The position numbers and the translations under genes are program-made. 64,000 nucleotides of DNA from positions 9,952,842 to 10,016,841 of the forward strand of contig CAIIXF020000011.1 of the NCBI GenBank assembly GCA_903813345.2, read 5' to 3'. Below, piece by piece: positions 9,630-21,375 of the stretch. Each line of letters opens with the position of its first letter. Position 1 is the stretch's first letter. A model generated the notes under the pieces. It searched no databases. It had not been told where the DNA came from and saw only the letters and a list, made by a program, of their open reading frames with translations. This DNA is from Owenia fusiformis. Its lineage: Eukaryota > Annelida > Polychaeta > Sabellida > Oweniidae.

Positions 9630-11205
9630 GATAAGTCCCTATAATCCTTTGAATGTTGAATATTTCGAAAACAAGTTGAAATCTCATCCTGATCGTGAAT
9701 TTGTAAATAATATAATACAGGGTGGTACATTTGGAGTTAATAGGGAGGTTAAGATTAGCGTAAAAATATACGTGTACCTAATCCTATCCGTATGTTTGTT
9801 ACGGATACGTATAGGTAATGCGTATTGCAAAAATGAGTTTAAGATTAACGTAAAAGACTACGAAACCGTATGCCACAATTTATGATAAAATTAACATCCT
9901 AATTATAGAATGAAAATAATGCGATGGCTTATATGGTACATACCAGAACATGTCACTTCCAAGAACTGTTATATTCTTCAGAGAGAGTTTGGTGTAGCTA
10001 CTGTAGTTGGGAGGGGGTGTTGCTTGTGGGCCCGCTAATGGGGCAGTGACTTAAGGCGAAATGTTAAATTTCTAGCATGATCCAGCAATGAGAGTGACCA
10101 AATAGTAAAGTTACACAATTAAAACTACGAGAAAATGGCTGATTTCATACATTTACAATAAGCAAAACTGATGAAGAATGTGTAAATTCAACAATTTCAT
10201 GCATCATCCCATGGCATCGTTTATCGCATCAATGAATGTGTTGGACCACTTAATTTCTATGCAGATGTAATGAGAAATGTTTGTTGTTACATATTTTAAA
10301 GTTTAGTGGATGATATTTGATCTAGAAATGACATAATTTGTTGGATAAAAACATACGTTTTCGAATTACCTATCTTCGGCCATTTATAGGTAATAACGTA
10401 TCGTAAACCTTGTAACTTAGGTAAAATACCGCTTAGTGTAATAACAAACTACGTATAGGTATAGGTAAATGGGTTATTTACGCTAATCTTAAACTCCCTA
10501 ATCTTGGCTACACAGCACCTCGGAGTCCAAGAATTCATAAAAATTGGAAATCAACACAAATATATAGCGAAGCCGTGGAGGCTAATATACTCAATGATTT
10601 GAAAATAGGTCGTAAAGCGGGACCGTTTATCACACAACCTTTCTCTAATTTTGTCGGCTCCCCGATGGGCGCATACGCTAAAAAGCGCTCGGTTCCTGTA
10701 AAGTACAGGATTATACATGATTTGTCATGGCCTCCAGGTGGCGCTATAAACGATTGTATCTCAAAAGAAGATTATTCGTGCTCATATGTATCGGTTGACA
10801 ACGCTATAACCCTAATTAAAGCCCATGGGCGTGGTAGTTTGATGAGTAAAATCGACCTAGCAGACGCTTTTAAACATATTCCAGTGAGACAAGCTGACTG
10901 GGAACTATTAGGTACGACATGGGAAATGATCGATATGGATAGCGGTGATAAAGTAATGGTGTATATAGTAGATTTAGTTCGGTTCCAGAAGTTCACCTAG
11001 AATATTCTCAGATTTTGCGGACGCTCTACAATATATTATGATAAACAATGGCGTTAGTTCGTGTATACATTACTTGGATGATTATTTTACGTGTGGACCC
11101 CCTGAATCGGATATGTGTAATAACAATTTGAATATTATGTTAGAAACATGTGAAGATGCCGGTTTCACAGTTAACAAAAAGAAAACTATTTTACCAACAT
11201 CGAAG
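9630..11205 (+). pseudogene. Reverse transcriptase fragment, interrupted and frameshifted
   Basis: This is the polymerase part of the retroelement, in a different frame from gag. The first segment (9,630-9,740) includes KSHPDREFVNNIIQGG, a region usually found just upstream of the RT fingers. After the 756-bp insertion the frame resumes at 10,503 with LGYTAPRSP, then GPFITQPFSNFVGSPMG, YRIIHDLSWPPGG and KIDLADAFKHIPV (motif with the first catalytic Asp). A small indel near 10,976 shifts frame; the next frame has GSRSSPRIFSDFADAL and the catalytic YLDDYF. The sequence ends abruptly at about 11,203 (KKKTILPTS), where tRNA spacer DNA follows. The YLDD box is intact, but the insertion, frameshift and loss of the thumb, RNase H and recombinase indicate a dead copy. 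Confidence 0.7.
9743..10498. mobile_element. 756-bp inverted-repeat element in the RT pseudogene
   Basis: The left end GGGAGGTTAAGATTAGCG matches the inverted right end GGGAGTTTAAGATTAGCG, with one mismatch over about 22 bp. It is flanked by TA at 9,741-9,742 and 10,499-10,500. The RT reading frame on the left rejoins an open RT frame on the right, which supports the excision points, although a 3-bp TAA target is nearly as good. A third TIR-like copy (GTTTAAGATTAACGTAAAAG) lies inside near 9,838. No coding sequence was recognised, so this is a MITE-like, non-autonomous element. Confidence 0.7.
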
Positions 11206-12130
11206 TATTTAAATGAAAAACATTGCACCGACCAGGAATCGACCCATGGCCAGCTGGATGACAGGTTAGCATTCTACCACTGAACCATCAGTTCTTTCAT
11301 GTTGTCCCTAAAATATAATTCATAAAAATTGTAATTTTTCTTCTTATTAGTATTTAAATGAAAAACCTTGCGCTGACCAGGAATCGACCAATGGCGAGCT
11401 GGATGACAGGTTAGCATTCTACCACTACACCATCAGTTCTTTCATGTTGTAAGTAAAGTATAATTCACAAAAGATGTTGTTTCTCTTCATATCAGTATTT
11501 AAATGAAAAACATTGCACTGACAGGAATCGAACCACGGCGAGCTTGATGACAGTTTAGCATTCTACCACTGAACCATCAGTGCTTCCATACTGTAAAATA
11601 TAATGCATAAAACTAGTAATTTCTCTTCATATAAGTATTAGAATGAAAAACAGTGAACTGACCAGGAATCGAACCATGGCCAGCTGGATGACAAGCAAGC
11701 ATTCTACCACTGAACCATCAGTACTTTCATGTTTTATGTAAATATAATTCATTATAAATGTAATTTGTTTTATATCAGTATTTAAATGAAAAACATTTCG
11801 CTTACCATGAATCGACCCTTGGCAAGCTGGATGACAGGTTAGCATTCTACCACTGAACCATCAGTGCTTCCATACTAAAATATAATGCATAAAACTAGTA
11901 ATTTCTCTTCATATAAGTATTTAAATGAAAAACATTGAACTGACCAGAAATCGAACCATGGCCAGCTGGATGACAGGCGAGCATTGTACCACTGAGCCAT
12001 CAGTGCATTCATGTTGTAAATAAAGTATAATTAATAAAATATGTAGTTTCTCTTCATATAAGTATTTAAATGCAAAACATTGCACTGACCAGGAATTGAG
12101 CCATGGCCAGCTGGATTAATTTCTCTTTTT
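11206..12130 (-). repeat. tRNA-like tandem array, block 4a
   Basis: Seven minus-strand units, with bodies starting near 11225, 11370, 11515, 11655, 11798, 11937 and 12082. Several have altered acceptor ends (GAACTGA, GCGCTGA, or a 69-nt body at 11515-11583). The last is cut after CCAGCTGGAT, exactly as the units before the full mariner copies. Confidence 0.8.
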
Positions 12131-12160
12131 TTCTTTTGCAAGAACTTTATGAACGCCCTG
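12131..12160 (-). mobile_element. Residual mariner terminus (~30 bp)
   Basis: The plus strand reads CTTTTGCAAGAACTTTATG then AACGCCCTG, identical to the right terminus of the mariner-derived element at 8,410, followed by TAAATAAAAAACC. The rest of the element is gone. The truncated tRNA unit on its left matches the left flanks of the full copies, so this is an internally deleted sibling and not an independent insertion. Confidence 0.75.
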
Positions 12161-12805
12161 TAAATAAAAAACCTTGCGCTGACCAGGAATCGACCAATGG
12201 CGAGCTGGATGACAGGTTATCATTCTACCACTGAACCATCAGTGCTTCCATACTAAAATATAATGCATAAAACTAGTAATTTCTCTTCATATAAGTATTT
12301 AAATGAAAAACATTGAACTGACCAGGAATCGAACCATGGCCAGCTGGATGACAGGCGAGCATTGTACCGCAGAACCATCAGTGGTTCCATACTGTAAAAT
12401 ATAATGCATAAAACTAGTAATTTCTCTTCATATAAGTATTTAAATGAAAAACATTGCACTGACCAGGAATCGACCCATGGGCAGCTGGATGACAGGGGAG
12501 CATTCTACCACTGAACCATAAGTGCTTTCATGTTGTCCCTTAAATATAATTCATAAAAATTGTAATTTTTCTTCATATCAGTATTTAAATGAAAAACATT
12601 GCACTGACCAGGAATTGAACCATGGCCAGATGGATGGCAGGCGAGCAATCTACCACTGAACCATCAGTGCATTCATGTTGTAAATAAAGTATAATTCATA
12701 AAAGATGTAGTTTCTCTTCATATAAGTATTTAAATGCAAAACATTGCACTGACCAGGAATTGAGCCATGGCCAGTTGGATTAATTTCTCTTCATATCAGT
12801 ATTTA
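12161..12805 (-). repeat. tRNA-like tandem array, block 4b
   Basis: Five minus-strand units with bodies at 12176-12245, 12315-12384, 12456-12525, 12601-12670 and a truncated one from 12746. The copy at 12315 has ACCGCAGAACC in place of ACCACTGAACC, a D-arm variant seen again at 16360, 16500, 18750 and 18890. Confidence 0.8.
12456..12525 (-). tRNA. tRNA-like unit with intact acceptor pairing
   Basis: A 70-nt minus-strand body. The acceptor 3' strand is TCAGTGC, opposite a GCACTTA 5' strand (one mismatch). The A box is TGGTTCAGTGG and the B-box region is GGGTCGATTCC. It is followed by a T5 run. The anticodon loop area is CTGTCATCC. Functional status is unknown. Confidence 0.5.
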
Positions 12806-13863
12806 CAGGGCGTTCATAAAGTTCTTGCAAAAGTGCTCTAAAATTTTGGTATCTCAGTCAATCTGGCTGATATTTTCACTCAGTATACCTACACTATTCA
12901 TACATTGAGATCCAAAGTTATAATCAATAGGCCATTGAAGAATAAAAGTTATGGTAGCTATAGTCACATGAGTCGGGGGTAGGCGGAGCAGGGAAAAAGG
13001 ATCTGTTTTGTTTGAATGTTCAAAATGTTTTTACCTTGTCCTGTTTACTTCAATAACAGTATCTCAAAGAGTATAAGTATTCAAAATAGTGTCCACCATG
13101 GTTTATACACCTCTGCTGTCTTACTAACCATTCCTCAAACAGATGGCGGGACTAATTTGGAAAGTTTCCTGCGATTGATCTTTGTATGGATGGCGTTTAT
13201 CAACGTCATCTGATCCTCACTGGATTTGTTCTTGGACGGCCTGTCCTAAGCATTGTCCTTACCATTTGTTCTACCATCAGTAAATGTCTTAGTCAAATGT
13301 TTTTCTTGTCCATAGCCTCCTTCCCATACACCTATGAATATCATCAAGAGTTTGTTTTCTTGTATTTCCCAGTAAGACATACATCCTGATGCTACTGAAT
13401 ATTTGTAATTGTAAATCATCATTTTTTGCTAATTTTGCTGCCATTTTCACTAAAATAAAGTTGACGCTGCCTTTCACAAAGTCCGATGTCATCAACCAAC
13501 ATATGTCACTATGATGCCATCGGTGATGTCATGAATCAAAGAAATTTCAACTATAATGTCATCATAGGCATCATCTAGTGCTGAAATGTCAACATTAGCT
13601 AGTTTTTTATTTTCGAGGATACTTTAAAGTATGTTAAAGTTACCTCTAACCCATATCTTTTGTCTAAATTTTTCTTTTTTTCAATGCTGCTCTGCCTACC
13701 GACTAGTGTTACTATAGCAATCATAACTTTTTTTCTTCAAGAACCTATTCATTATAATTTAGGATTCTAATGTATGAATAGTGTAGGTATAGTGAGTGCG
13801 AATTTCAGATAGATTAACTGAGAAATAAAAAACTTAGAGTACTTTTGCAAGAACTTTATGAAC
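12806..13863 (-). mobile_element. mariner-derived element, copy 2 (right end clipped)
   Basis: This copy is closely similar to copy 1 over its length and starts CAGGGCGTTCATAAAGTTC after TA. The right end lacks the last eight or so bases: GAAC is followed directly by AAAATAAAAAACC, where copy 1 has GAACGCCCTGTAAATAAAAAACC. The host sequence on both sides matches that around copy 1. Confidence 0.8.
13141..13495 (-). pseudogene. mariner transposase N-terminal remnant, copy 2
   Basis: It has the same helix-turn-helix remnant as copy 1 (SIRMYVLLGNTRKQTLDDIH) but carries its own damage. One base is missing after DDIH (plus-strand CACCTATG against CACCTTATG in copies 1 and 3), which shifts the frame before the VYGKEAL segment. 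The T run is also different (TTTTTCTTGTCC). The differences from copies 1 and 3 postdate the common ancestor of the three. No catalytic domain is present. Confidence 0.65.
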
Positions 13864-16800
13864 AAAATAAAAAACCTTGCGCTGACCAGGAATCGACCAA
13901 TGGCAGGCTGGCAGGTTTGCATTCTACCACTACACCATCAGTGCTTTCATGTTGTAAGTAAAGTATAATTCATAAAAGATGTAGTTTCTCTTCATATCAG
14001 TATTTAAATAAAAAACATTGCACTGACCAGGAATCGAACCACTGCCAGCTGGATGACAGGTTAGGCATTCTACCACTGAACCATCAGTGCTTTCATGTTA
14101 GAAGTAAAGTACAATTCATTAAAATAGTAATTTCTCTTCATATAAGTATTTAAATGAAAAACATTGCACCGACCAGGAATCGACCCATGGCCAGCTGGAT
14201 GACAGGTTAGCATTCTTCCACTGAACCATCAGTTCTTTCATGGTGTCCCTAAAATATAATTCATAAAAATTGTAATTTTTCTTCTTATTAGTATTTAAAT
14301 GAAAAACCTTGCTCTGACCAGGAATCGACCCATGGCGAGCTGGTGACAGGTTAGCATTCTACCACTACACCATCAGTGCTTTCATGTTGTAAGTAAAGTA
14401 TAATTCATAAAAGATGTTGTTTCTCTTCATATCAGTATTTAAATGAAAAACATTGCACTGACCAGGAATCGAACCACGGCCAGCTTGATGACAGGTTAGC
14501 ATTCTACCACTGAACCATCAGTGCTTCCATACTGTAAAATATAATGCATAAAACTAGTAATTTCGCTTCATATAAGTATTAGAATGAAAATCATTGAACT
14601 GACCAGAGTCGAACCATGGCCAGCTGGATGACAGGCGAGCATTCTACCACTGAACCATCAGTGCTTTCATGTTGTATGTAAAATATAATTCATTATAAAT
14701 ATAATTTCTCTTCATATCAGTATTTAAATTAAAAACCTTGCGCTGACCAGGAATCGACCCATGGCAAGCTGGATGACAGGTTAGCATTCTACCACTGAAC
14801 CATCAGTGCTTCCATAGTAAAATATAATGCATAAAACTAGTAATTTCTCTTCATATAAGTATTTAAATGAAAAACATTGAACTGACCAGGAATCGAACCA
14901 TGGCCAGGTGGAAGACAGGCGAGCATGGTACCACTGAGCCATCAGTGCTTTCCTGTTATCCCTAAAATATAATCCATAGAAATAGTAGATTCTCTTCATA
15001 TCAGTATTTAAATGAAAAACATTGCACCGACCAAGATCGACCCATGGACAGCTGGATGACAGGCGAGCATTCTACCACTGAACCATCAGTGCTTTCATGT
15101 TGTAAGTAAAATATAATTCATTTAATATGTAATTTCTCTTCATATCAGTATTTAAATGAAAAAATTGCACTGACCAGGAATCGACCCATGGCCAGCTGGA
15201 TGACAGATTTGCATTCTACCACTGAACCATCAGTGCTTTCATGTTGTAAGTAAAGTATAATTCATAAAAGATGTAGTTTCTCTTCATATAAGTATTTAAA
15301 TGCAAAACATTGCACTGACCAGGAATTGAACCATGGCCAGCAGGGTGACAGGCGGGCATTCTACCACTGAACCATCAGTGCTTTCATGTTGTCCCTAAAA
15401 TATAATTCATAAAAATTGTAATTTCACTTCATATCAGTATTTAAATGAAAAACCTTGCGCTGACCAGGAATCGACCCATGGCAAGCTGGATGACAGGTTA
15501 GCATTCTACCACTGAACCATCAGTGCTTCCGTTGTAAAATATAATGCATAAAACTAGTAATTTCTCTTCATATAAGTATTTAAATGAAAAACATTGAACT
15601 GACCAGGAATCGAACCATGGCCAGGTGGAAGACAGGCGAGCATGGTACCACTGAGCCATCAGTGCTTTCCTGTTATCCCTAAAATATAATTCATAGAAAT
15701 AGTAGATTCTCTTCATATCAGTATTTAAATGAAAAACATTGCACCGACCAAGATCGACCCATGGACAGCTGGATGACAGGCGAGCATTCTACCACTGAAC
15801 CATCAGTGCTTTCATGTTGTAAGTAAAATATAATTCATTTAATATGTAATTTCTCTTCATATCAGTATTTAAATGAAAAAATTGCACTGACCAGGAATCG
15901 ACCCATGGCCAGCTGGATGACAGATTTGCATTCTACCACTGAACCATCAGTGCTTTCATGTTGTCAGTAAAGTATAATTCATAAAAGATGTAGTTTCTCT
16001 TCATATAAGTATTTAAATGCAAAACATTGCACTGACCAGGAATTGAACCATGGCCAGCAGGGTGACAGGCGGGCATTCTACCACTGAACCATCAGTGCTT
16101 TCATGTTGTCCCTAAAATATAATTCATAAAAATTGTAATTTCTCTTCATATCAGTATTTAAATGAAAAACCTTGCGCTGACCAGGAATCGACCCATGGTG
16201 AGCTGGATGACAGGTTATCATTCTACCACTGAACCATCAGTGCTTCCATACTAAAATATAATGCATAAAACTAGTCATTTCTCTTCATGCTTGTATTTAA
16301 ATGAAAAACATTGAACTGACCAGGAATCGAACCATGGCCAGCTGGATGACAGGCGAGGATTGTACCGCAGAACCATCAGTGCTTCCATACTGTAAAATAT
16401 AATGCATAAAACTAGTAATTTCTCTTCATATAAGTATTTAAATGAAAAACATTGAACTTACCAGGAATCGAACCATGGCCAGCTGGATGACAGGCGAGCA
16501 TTGTACCGCAGAACCATCAGTGGTTACATACTGTGAAATATAATGCATAAAACTAGTAATTTCTCTTCATATAAGTATTTAAATGAAAAACATTGCACTG
16601 TCCAGGAATCGACCCATGGGCAGCTGGATGACAGGCGAGCATTCTGAATTTCTCTTCATATCAGTATTGAAATGAAAAACATTGCACTGACCAGGAATTG
16701 AACCATGGACAGCTGGATGACAGGCGAGCATTCTACCACTGAACCATCAGTGCATTCATGTTGTAAATAAAGTATAATTCATAAAAGATGTAGTTTCTCT

Positions 16801-19757
16801 TCATATAAGTATTTAAATGAAAAACATTGCACTGACCAGGAATCGAACCACTGCCAGCTTGATGACAGGTTAGCATTCTACCTCTGAACCATCCATGCTC
16901 CAACGTTGTAACTAAAGTATAATTCATAAAATATGTAATTTCTCTTCATAACCTTATTTAAAAGAAAAACATTGCACTGACCATGAATCGACCCATGGCC
17001 AGCTGGATGACAGGTTAGCATTCTACCACTGAACCATCAGTGCTTCCATAGTAAAATATAATGCATAAAACTAGTAATTTCTCTTCATATAAGTATTTAA
17101 ATGAAAAACATTGCACTGACCAGGAATTGAACCATGGCCAGTTGGATGACAGGCGAGCATTCTACCACTGAACCATCAGTGCTTTCATGTTGTAAGTAAA
17201 GTATAATTCATAAAAGATGTACTTTCTCTTCATATCAATATTTAAATGAAAAACATTGCACTGATCAGAATTCGAACCACTGCCAGCTGGATGACAGGCG
17301 AGCATTCTACCACTGAACCATCAGTACTTTTATGTTGTGAGTAAAGTACAATTCATAAAAATGGTAATGTCTCTTCATATAAGTATTTAAATGAAAAAAT
17401 TGCACTGACCAGGAATCGACCGATGGCCAGCTGGATGACAGATTTGCATTCTACCACTGAACCATCAGTGCTTTCATGTTGTAAGTAAAGTATAATTCAT
17501 AAAAGATGTAGTTTCTCTTCATATAAGTATTTAAATGCAAAACATTGCACCGACCAGGAATCGACCCATGGACAGCTGGATGACAGGCGAGCATTCTACC
17601 ACTGAACCATAAGTGCATTCATGTTGTAAGAAAAATATAATTCATAAAAATTGTAATTTCTCTTCATATCAGTATTTAAATGAAAAAAATTGCACTGACC
17701 AGGAATCGACCCATGGCCAGCTGGATGACAGGTAAGCATTCTACCACTACACCATCAGTGCTTTCATGTTGTAGGTAAAGTATAATTCATAAAATATGTA
17801 GTTTCTCTTCATATCAGTATTTAAATGAAAAACATTGCACTGACCAGGAATCGAACCACTGCCAGCTTGATGACAGGTTAGCATTCTACCTCTGAACCAT
17901 CCATGCTCCAATGTTGTAACTAAAGTATAATTCAAAAAATATGTAATTTCTCTTCATAACCTTATTTAAATGAAAAACATCGCACTGACCATGAATCGAC
18001 CCATGGCCAGCTGGATGACAGGTTAGCATTCTACCACTGAACCATCAGTGCTTCCATACTATAAAATGTAATGCATAAAACTAGTAATTTCTCTTCATAT
18101 AAGTATTTAAATGAAAAACATTGAACTGACCAGGAATCGAACCATGGGCAGCTGGATGACAGGCGAGCATTCTACCACTGAACTATCAGTGCTTTCATGT
18201 TGTAAGTAAAATATAATTCATTTAATATGTAATTTCTCTTCATATCAGTATTTAAATGAAAAACATTGAACTGACCAGGAATCGACCCATGGTCAGCTGG
18301 ATGACAGATTTGCATTCTACCACTGAACCATCAGTGCTTTCATGTTGTAAGTAAAGTATAATTCATAAAAGATGTAGTTTCTCTTCATATAAGTATTTAA
18401 ATGCAAAACATTGCACTGACCTGGAATTGAACCATGGCCAGCAGGGTGACAGGCGGGCATTCTACCACTGAACCATCAGTGCTTTCATGTTGTCCCTAAA
18501 ATATAATTCATAAAAATTGTAATTTCTCTTCATATCAGTATTTAAATGAAAAACCTTGCGCTGACCAGGAATCGACCCATGGTGAGCTGGATGACAGGTT
18601 ATCATTCTACCACTGAACCATCAGTGCTTCCATACTAAAATATAATGCATAAAACTAGTCATTTCTCTTCATGCTTGTATTTAAATGAAAAACATCGAAC
18701 TGACCAGGAATCGAACCATGGCCAGCTGGATGACAGGCGAGCATTGTACCGCAGAACCATCAGTGCTTCCATACTGAATATAAATGCATAAAACTAGTGA
18801 TTTCTCTTCATATAAGTATTTAAATGAAAAACATTGAACTTACCAGGAATCGAACCATGGCCAGCTGGATGACAGGCGAGCATTGTACCGCAGAACCATC
18901 AGTGGTTACATACTGTGAAATATAATGCATAAAACTAGTAATTTCTCTTCATATAAGTATTTAAATGAAAAACATTGCACTGACCAGGAATCGAACCACT
19001 GCCAGCTTGATGACAGGTTAGCATTCTACCTCTGAACCATCCATGCTCCAATGTTGTAACTAAAGTATAATTCATAAAATATGTAATTTCTCTTCATAAC
19101 CTTATTTAAAAGAAAAACATTGCACTGACCATGAATCGACCCATGGCCAGCTGGATGACAGGTTAGCATTCTACCACTGAACCATCAGTGCTTCCATACT
19201 ATAAAATGTAATGCATAAAACTAGTAATTTCTCTTCATATAAGTATTTAAATGAAAAACATTGCACTGACCAGGAATTGAACCATGGCCAGCTGGATGAC
19301 AGGCGAGCATTCTACCACTGAACCATCAGTGCTTTCATGTTGTAAGTAAAGTATAATTCATAAAAGATGTACTTTCTCTTCATATCAGTATTTAAATGAA
19401 AAACATTGCACTGACCAGAATTCGAACCACTGCCAGCTGGATGACAGGCGAGCATTCTACCACTGAACCATCAGTACTTTTATGTTGTAATTAAAGTACT
19501 ATTCATAAAAATGGTAATGTCTCTTCATATAAGTATTTAAATGAAAAACATTGCACTGACCAGGAATCGACCCATGGCCAGCTTGATGACAGGCGAGCAT
19601 TCTACCACTGAACCATCAGTGCACTCATGTTGTAAATAAAGTATAATTCATAAAAGATGTAGTTTCTCTTCATATAAGTATTTAAATGCAAAACATTGCA
19701 CTGACCAGGAATTGAGCCATGGCCAGCTGGATTAATTTCTATTCATATCAGTATTTA
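13864..19757 (-). repeat. tRNA-like tandem array, block 5 (longest)
   Basis: The longest uninterrupted run, about 41 minus-strand units over 5.9 kb. It shows internal higher-order duplication. A ~717-bp block of five units around 14,781-15,497 recurs at 15,498-16,215 with very few changes. A unit with GCCAGCTTGATGACAGG and CTACCTCTGAACC recurs near 16,850, 17,860 and 18,990. A segment with CATGGTGAGCTGG recurs at about 16,190 and 18,590. The block ends in a truncated unit (CCAGCTGGAT) next to mariner copy 3. The short open frames here are repeat translations and not genes. Confidence 0.85.
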
Positions 19758-19848
19758 CTGATACCTCATAAAGTTCTTGCAAAAGTGCTCTAAAATTTTT
19801 GTATCTCAGTCAATCTGGCTAATTTTTTTACTCAGTATACCTACACTA

Positions 19849-20782
19849 CACTGTTGCTCATAAATATGGAATATTAGATTTGTCAGATAAGAATTCAAGT
19901 TTTGGATGAAAACAACTTTTATTTGGAGTCGTTTAAGCAAATAATTTTCTAGGCAAATCATAAACACATATTTAATCTACAAATCAACATTTTTTAGGGA
20001 AAAATATCTACATTTAAGTTTAGAAATTTGCTGGCGTTTAAAATGGGGTAGTCTAAAAAATTTTGCATTTTTAAAACACCCCGATCCAAATTTTAATGTA
20101 AAGTGGATCAAACAAACTAAACACCAGGTCATGAAGATGAATTACTCCTCTAGCCCATAACACCACTAATATGCAGTATTTCTTCCTGGTGCTGCAATCA
20201 GAGTATCCATCTCGCGGGGCCCGCTGTCAATGATATGTCTGACCTGTCTACGCGAAATAAGGTCCCACTACTCAATCAGAGGAGTATTTAACTCTGCTAA
20301 ATTTTGAGATAGGGGATCCATGTGACAAATTTCGCTGTCAGTTTCATCCCACATGTGCTCTGCGAGAGCCTGATCAGGTGACTTTGGTGCCTATGGTAGC
20401 TGCTCCACATTGCCTGCCCTGGGGAAATCCTGCATAATGAAGCTATCATACGCATCAGCTTCATCATGCTGCATTTTAAAGTTACACCCAAACACTCTAT
20501 TTGCATGTGGTACTAGATGTAGATCCAAAAGGTCACCGTACCTCTCACCGCTGACATTACAGTTGAGACTCACCAAGGGGGTGCGACTCTCCTTGGTGAA
20601 CACCACCTCAAATATGAACAGAGCCACCTCCACGAGTACTTTTAATAACAATCAGTTTTATGTGCAAATATGAGGAGAAAATCTGGAGACAATAAACATT
20701 CTTTAACTTATTTTTACCATTTATAAGAATTATACCAAACAATTAATAATTGTAAAATATTCCATATTTATGAGCAACAGTG
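19849..20782 (-). mobile_element. Tc1-like element, 934 bp, internally deleted
   Basis: The ends are perfect inverted repeats of at least 25 bp, beginning CACTGTTGCTCATAAATATG. TA flanks it on both sides (19,847-19,848 and 20,783-20,784). Mariner copies 1 and 2 show the empty site, CTACACTATTCATAC, which confirms the boundaries and the TA duplication. It contains the C-terminal half of a Tc1-family transposase on the minus strand. It inserted after the mariner-derived sequence had already multiplied. Confidence 0.9.
20143..20660 (-). pseudogene. Tc1-family transposase, C-terminal pseudogene
   Basis: One minus-strand frame runs from about 20,660 to 20,143 and carries the Tc1 catalytic-half order. 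VVFTKESRTPLV lies at the usual first-Asp motif, HDEADAYDSF near the second-Asp region, and AEHMWDE corresponds to the C-terminal PIEH.WDE motif with its Glu. WDLISRRQVRHIIDS and LIAAPGRNTAY form the C-terminal tail. In-frame stops occur after VEQLP, after LIE and after NTAY, and the first catalytic Asp appears as Lys (TKES for TDES). The N-terminal paired-like DNA-binding region is deleted. The family cuts and pastes at TA. This copy cannot be active. Confidence 0.8.
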
Positions 20783-21019
20783 TATTCATACATTGAGATC
20801 CAAAGTTATAATCAATAGGTCAATAAAAGTTATGGTAGCTATAGTCACATGAGTCGAGGGTAGGCGGAGCAGGGAAAAAGGATCTGTTTTGTTTGAATGT
20901 TCAAAATGTTTTTACCTTGTCCTGTTTACTTCAATAACAGTATCTCAAAGAGTATAAGTATTCAAAATAGTGTCCACCATGGTTTAAACACCTCTGCTGT
21001 CTTACTAACCATTCCTCAA

Positions 21020-21375
21020 ACAGATGGCGGGACTAATTTGGAAAGTTTCCTGCGATTGATCTTTGTATGGATGGCGTTTATCAACGTCATCTGATCCTCA
21101 CTGGATTTGTTCTTGGACGGCCTGATCTAGCATTGTCCTTACCATTTGTTCTACCATCAGTAAATGTCTTAGTCAAATGTTTTTTTGACCAAAGCCTCCT
21201 TCCCATACACCTTATGAATATCATCAAGAGTTTGTTTTCTTGTATTTCCCAGTAAAACATACATCCTGATGCTACTGAATATTTGTAATTGTAAATCATC
21301 ATTTTTTGCTAATTTTGCTGCCATTTTCACAAAAATAAAGTTGACGCTGCCTTTCACAAAGTCCGATGTCATCAA
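21020..21375 (-). pseudogene. mariner transposase N-terminal remnant, copy 3
   Basis: This is nearly identical to copy 1, including the T7 run that breaks the frame between the HTH (LLGNTRKQTLDDIHKVYGK) and the FTDGRTNGKDNARSGRPRT segment. It shares CACCTTATG with copy 1, so copy 2 acquired the deletion separately. No catalytic residues are present. Confidence 0.65.

Larger units (their letters stand above)
9163..11205 (+). mobile_element. DIRS/Ngaro-like retroelement fragment inside the tRNA-like array
   Basis: A plus-strand retroelement fragment with a gag-like region and a reverse transcriptase that ends shortly after the catalytic YLDD box. RNase H, tyrosine recombinase and terminal repeats are not seen. 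Both edges abut tRNA-like repeats: the left edge lies within a tRNA body and the right edge within a spacer (TATTTAAATGAAAAAC). A 756-bp TA-flanked element interrupts the reverse transcriptase. The CCCH finger and RT style point to the DIRS/Ngaro group, but without the recombinase the class is provisional. Confidence 0.65.

Noticed and set aside
14781-17935. Repeated 62-72 codon frames with similar peptides in the tRNA-like array
   Set aside because: They are translations of the tRNA-like unit and spacer. Similarity follows from the DNA repeat, and stops or indels break them in sibling units.
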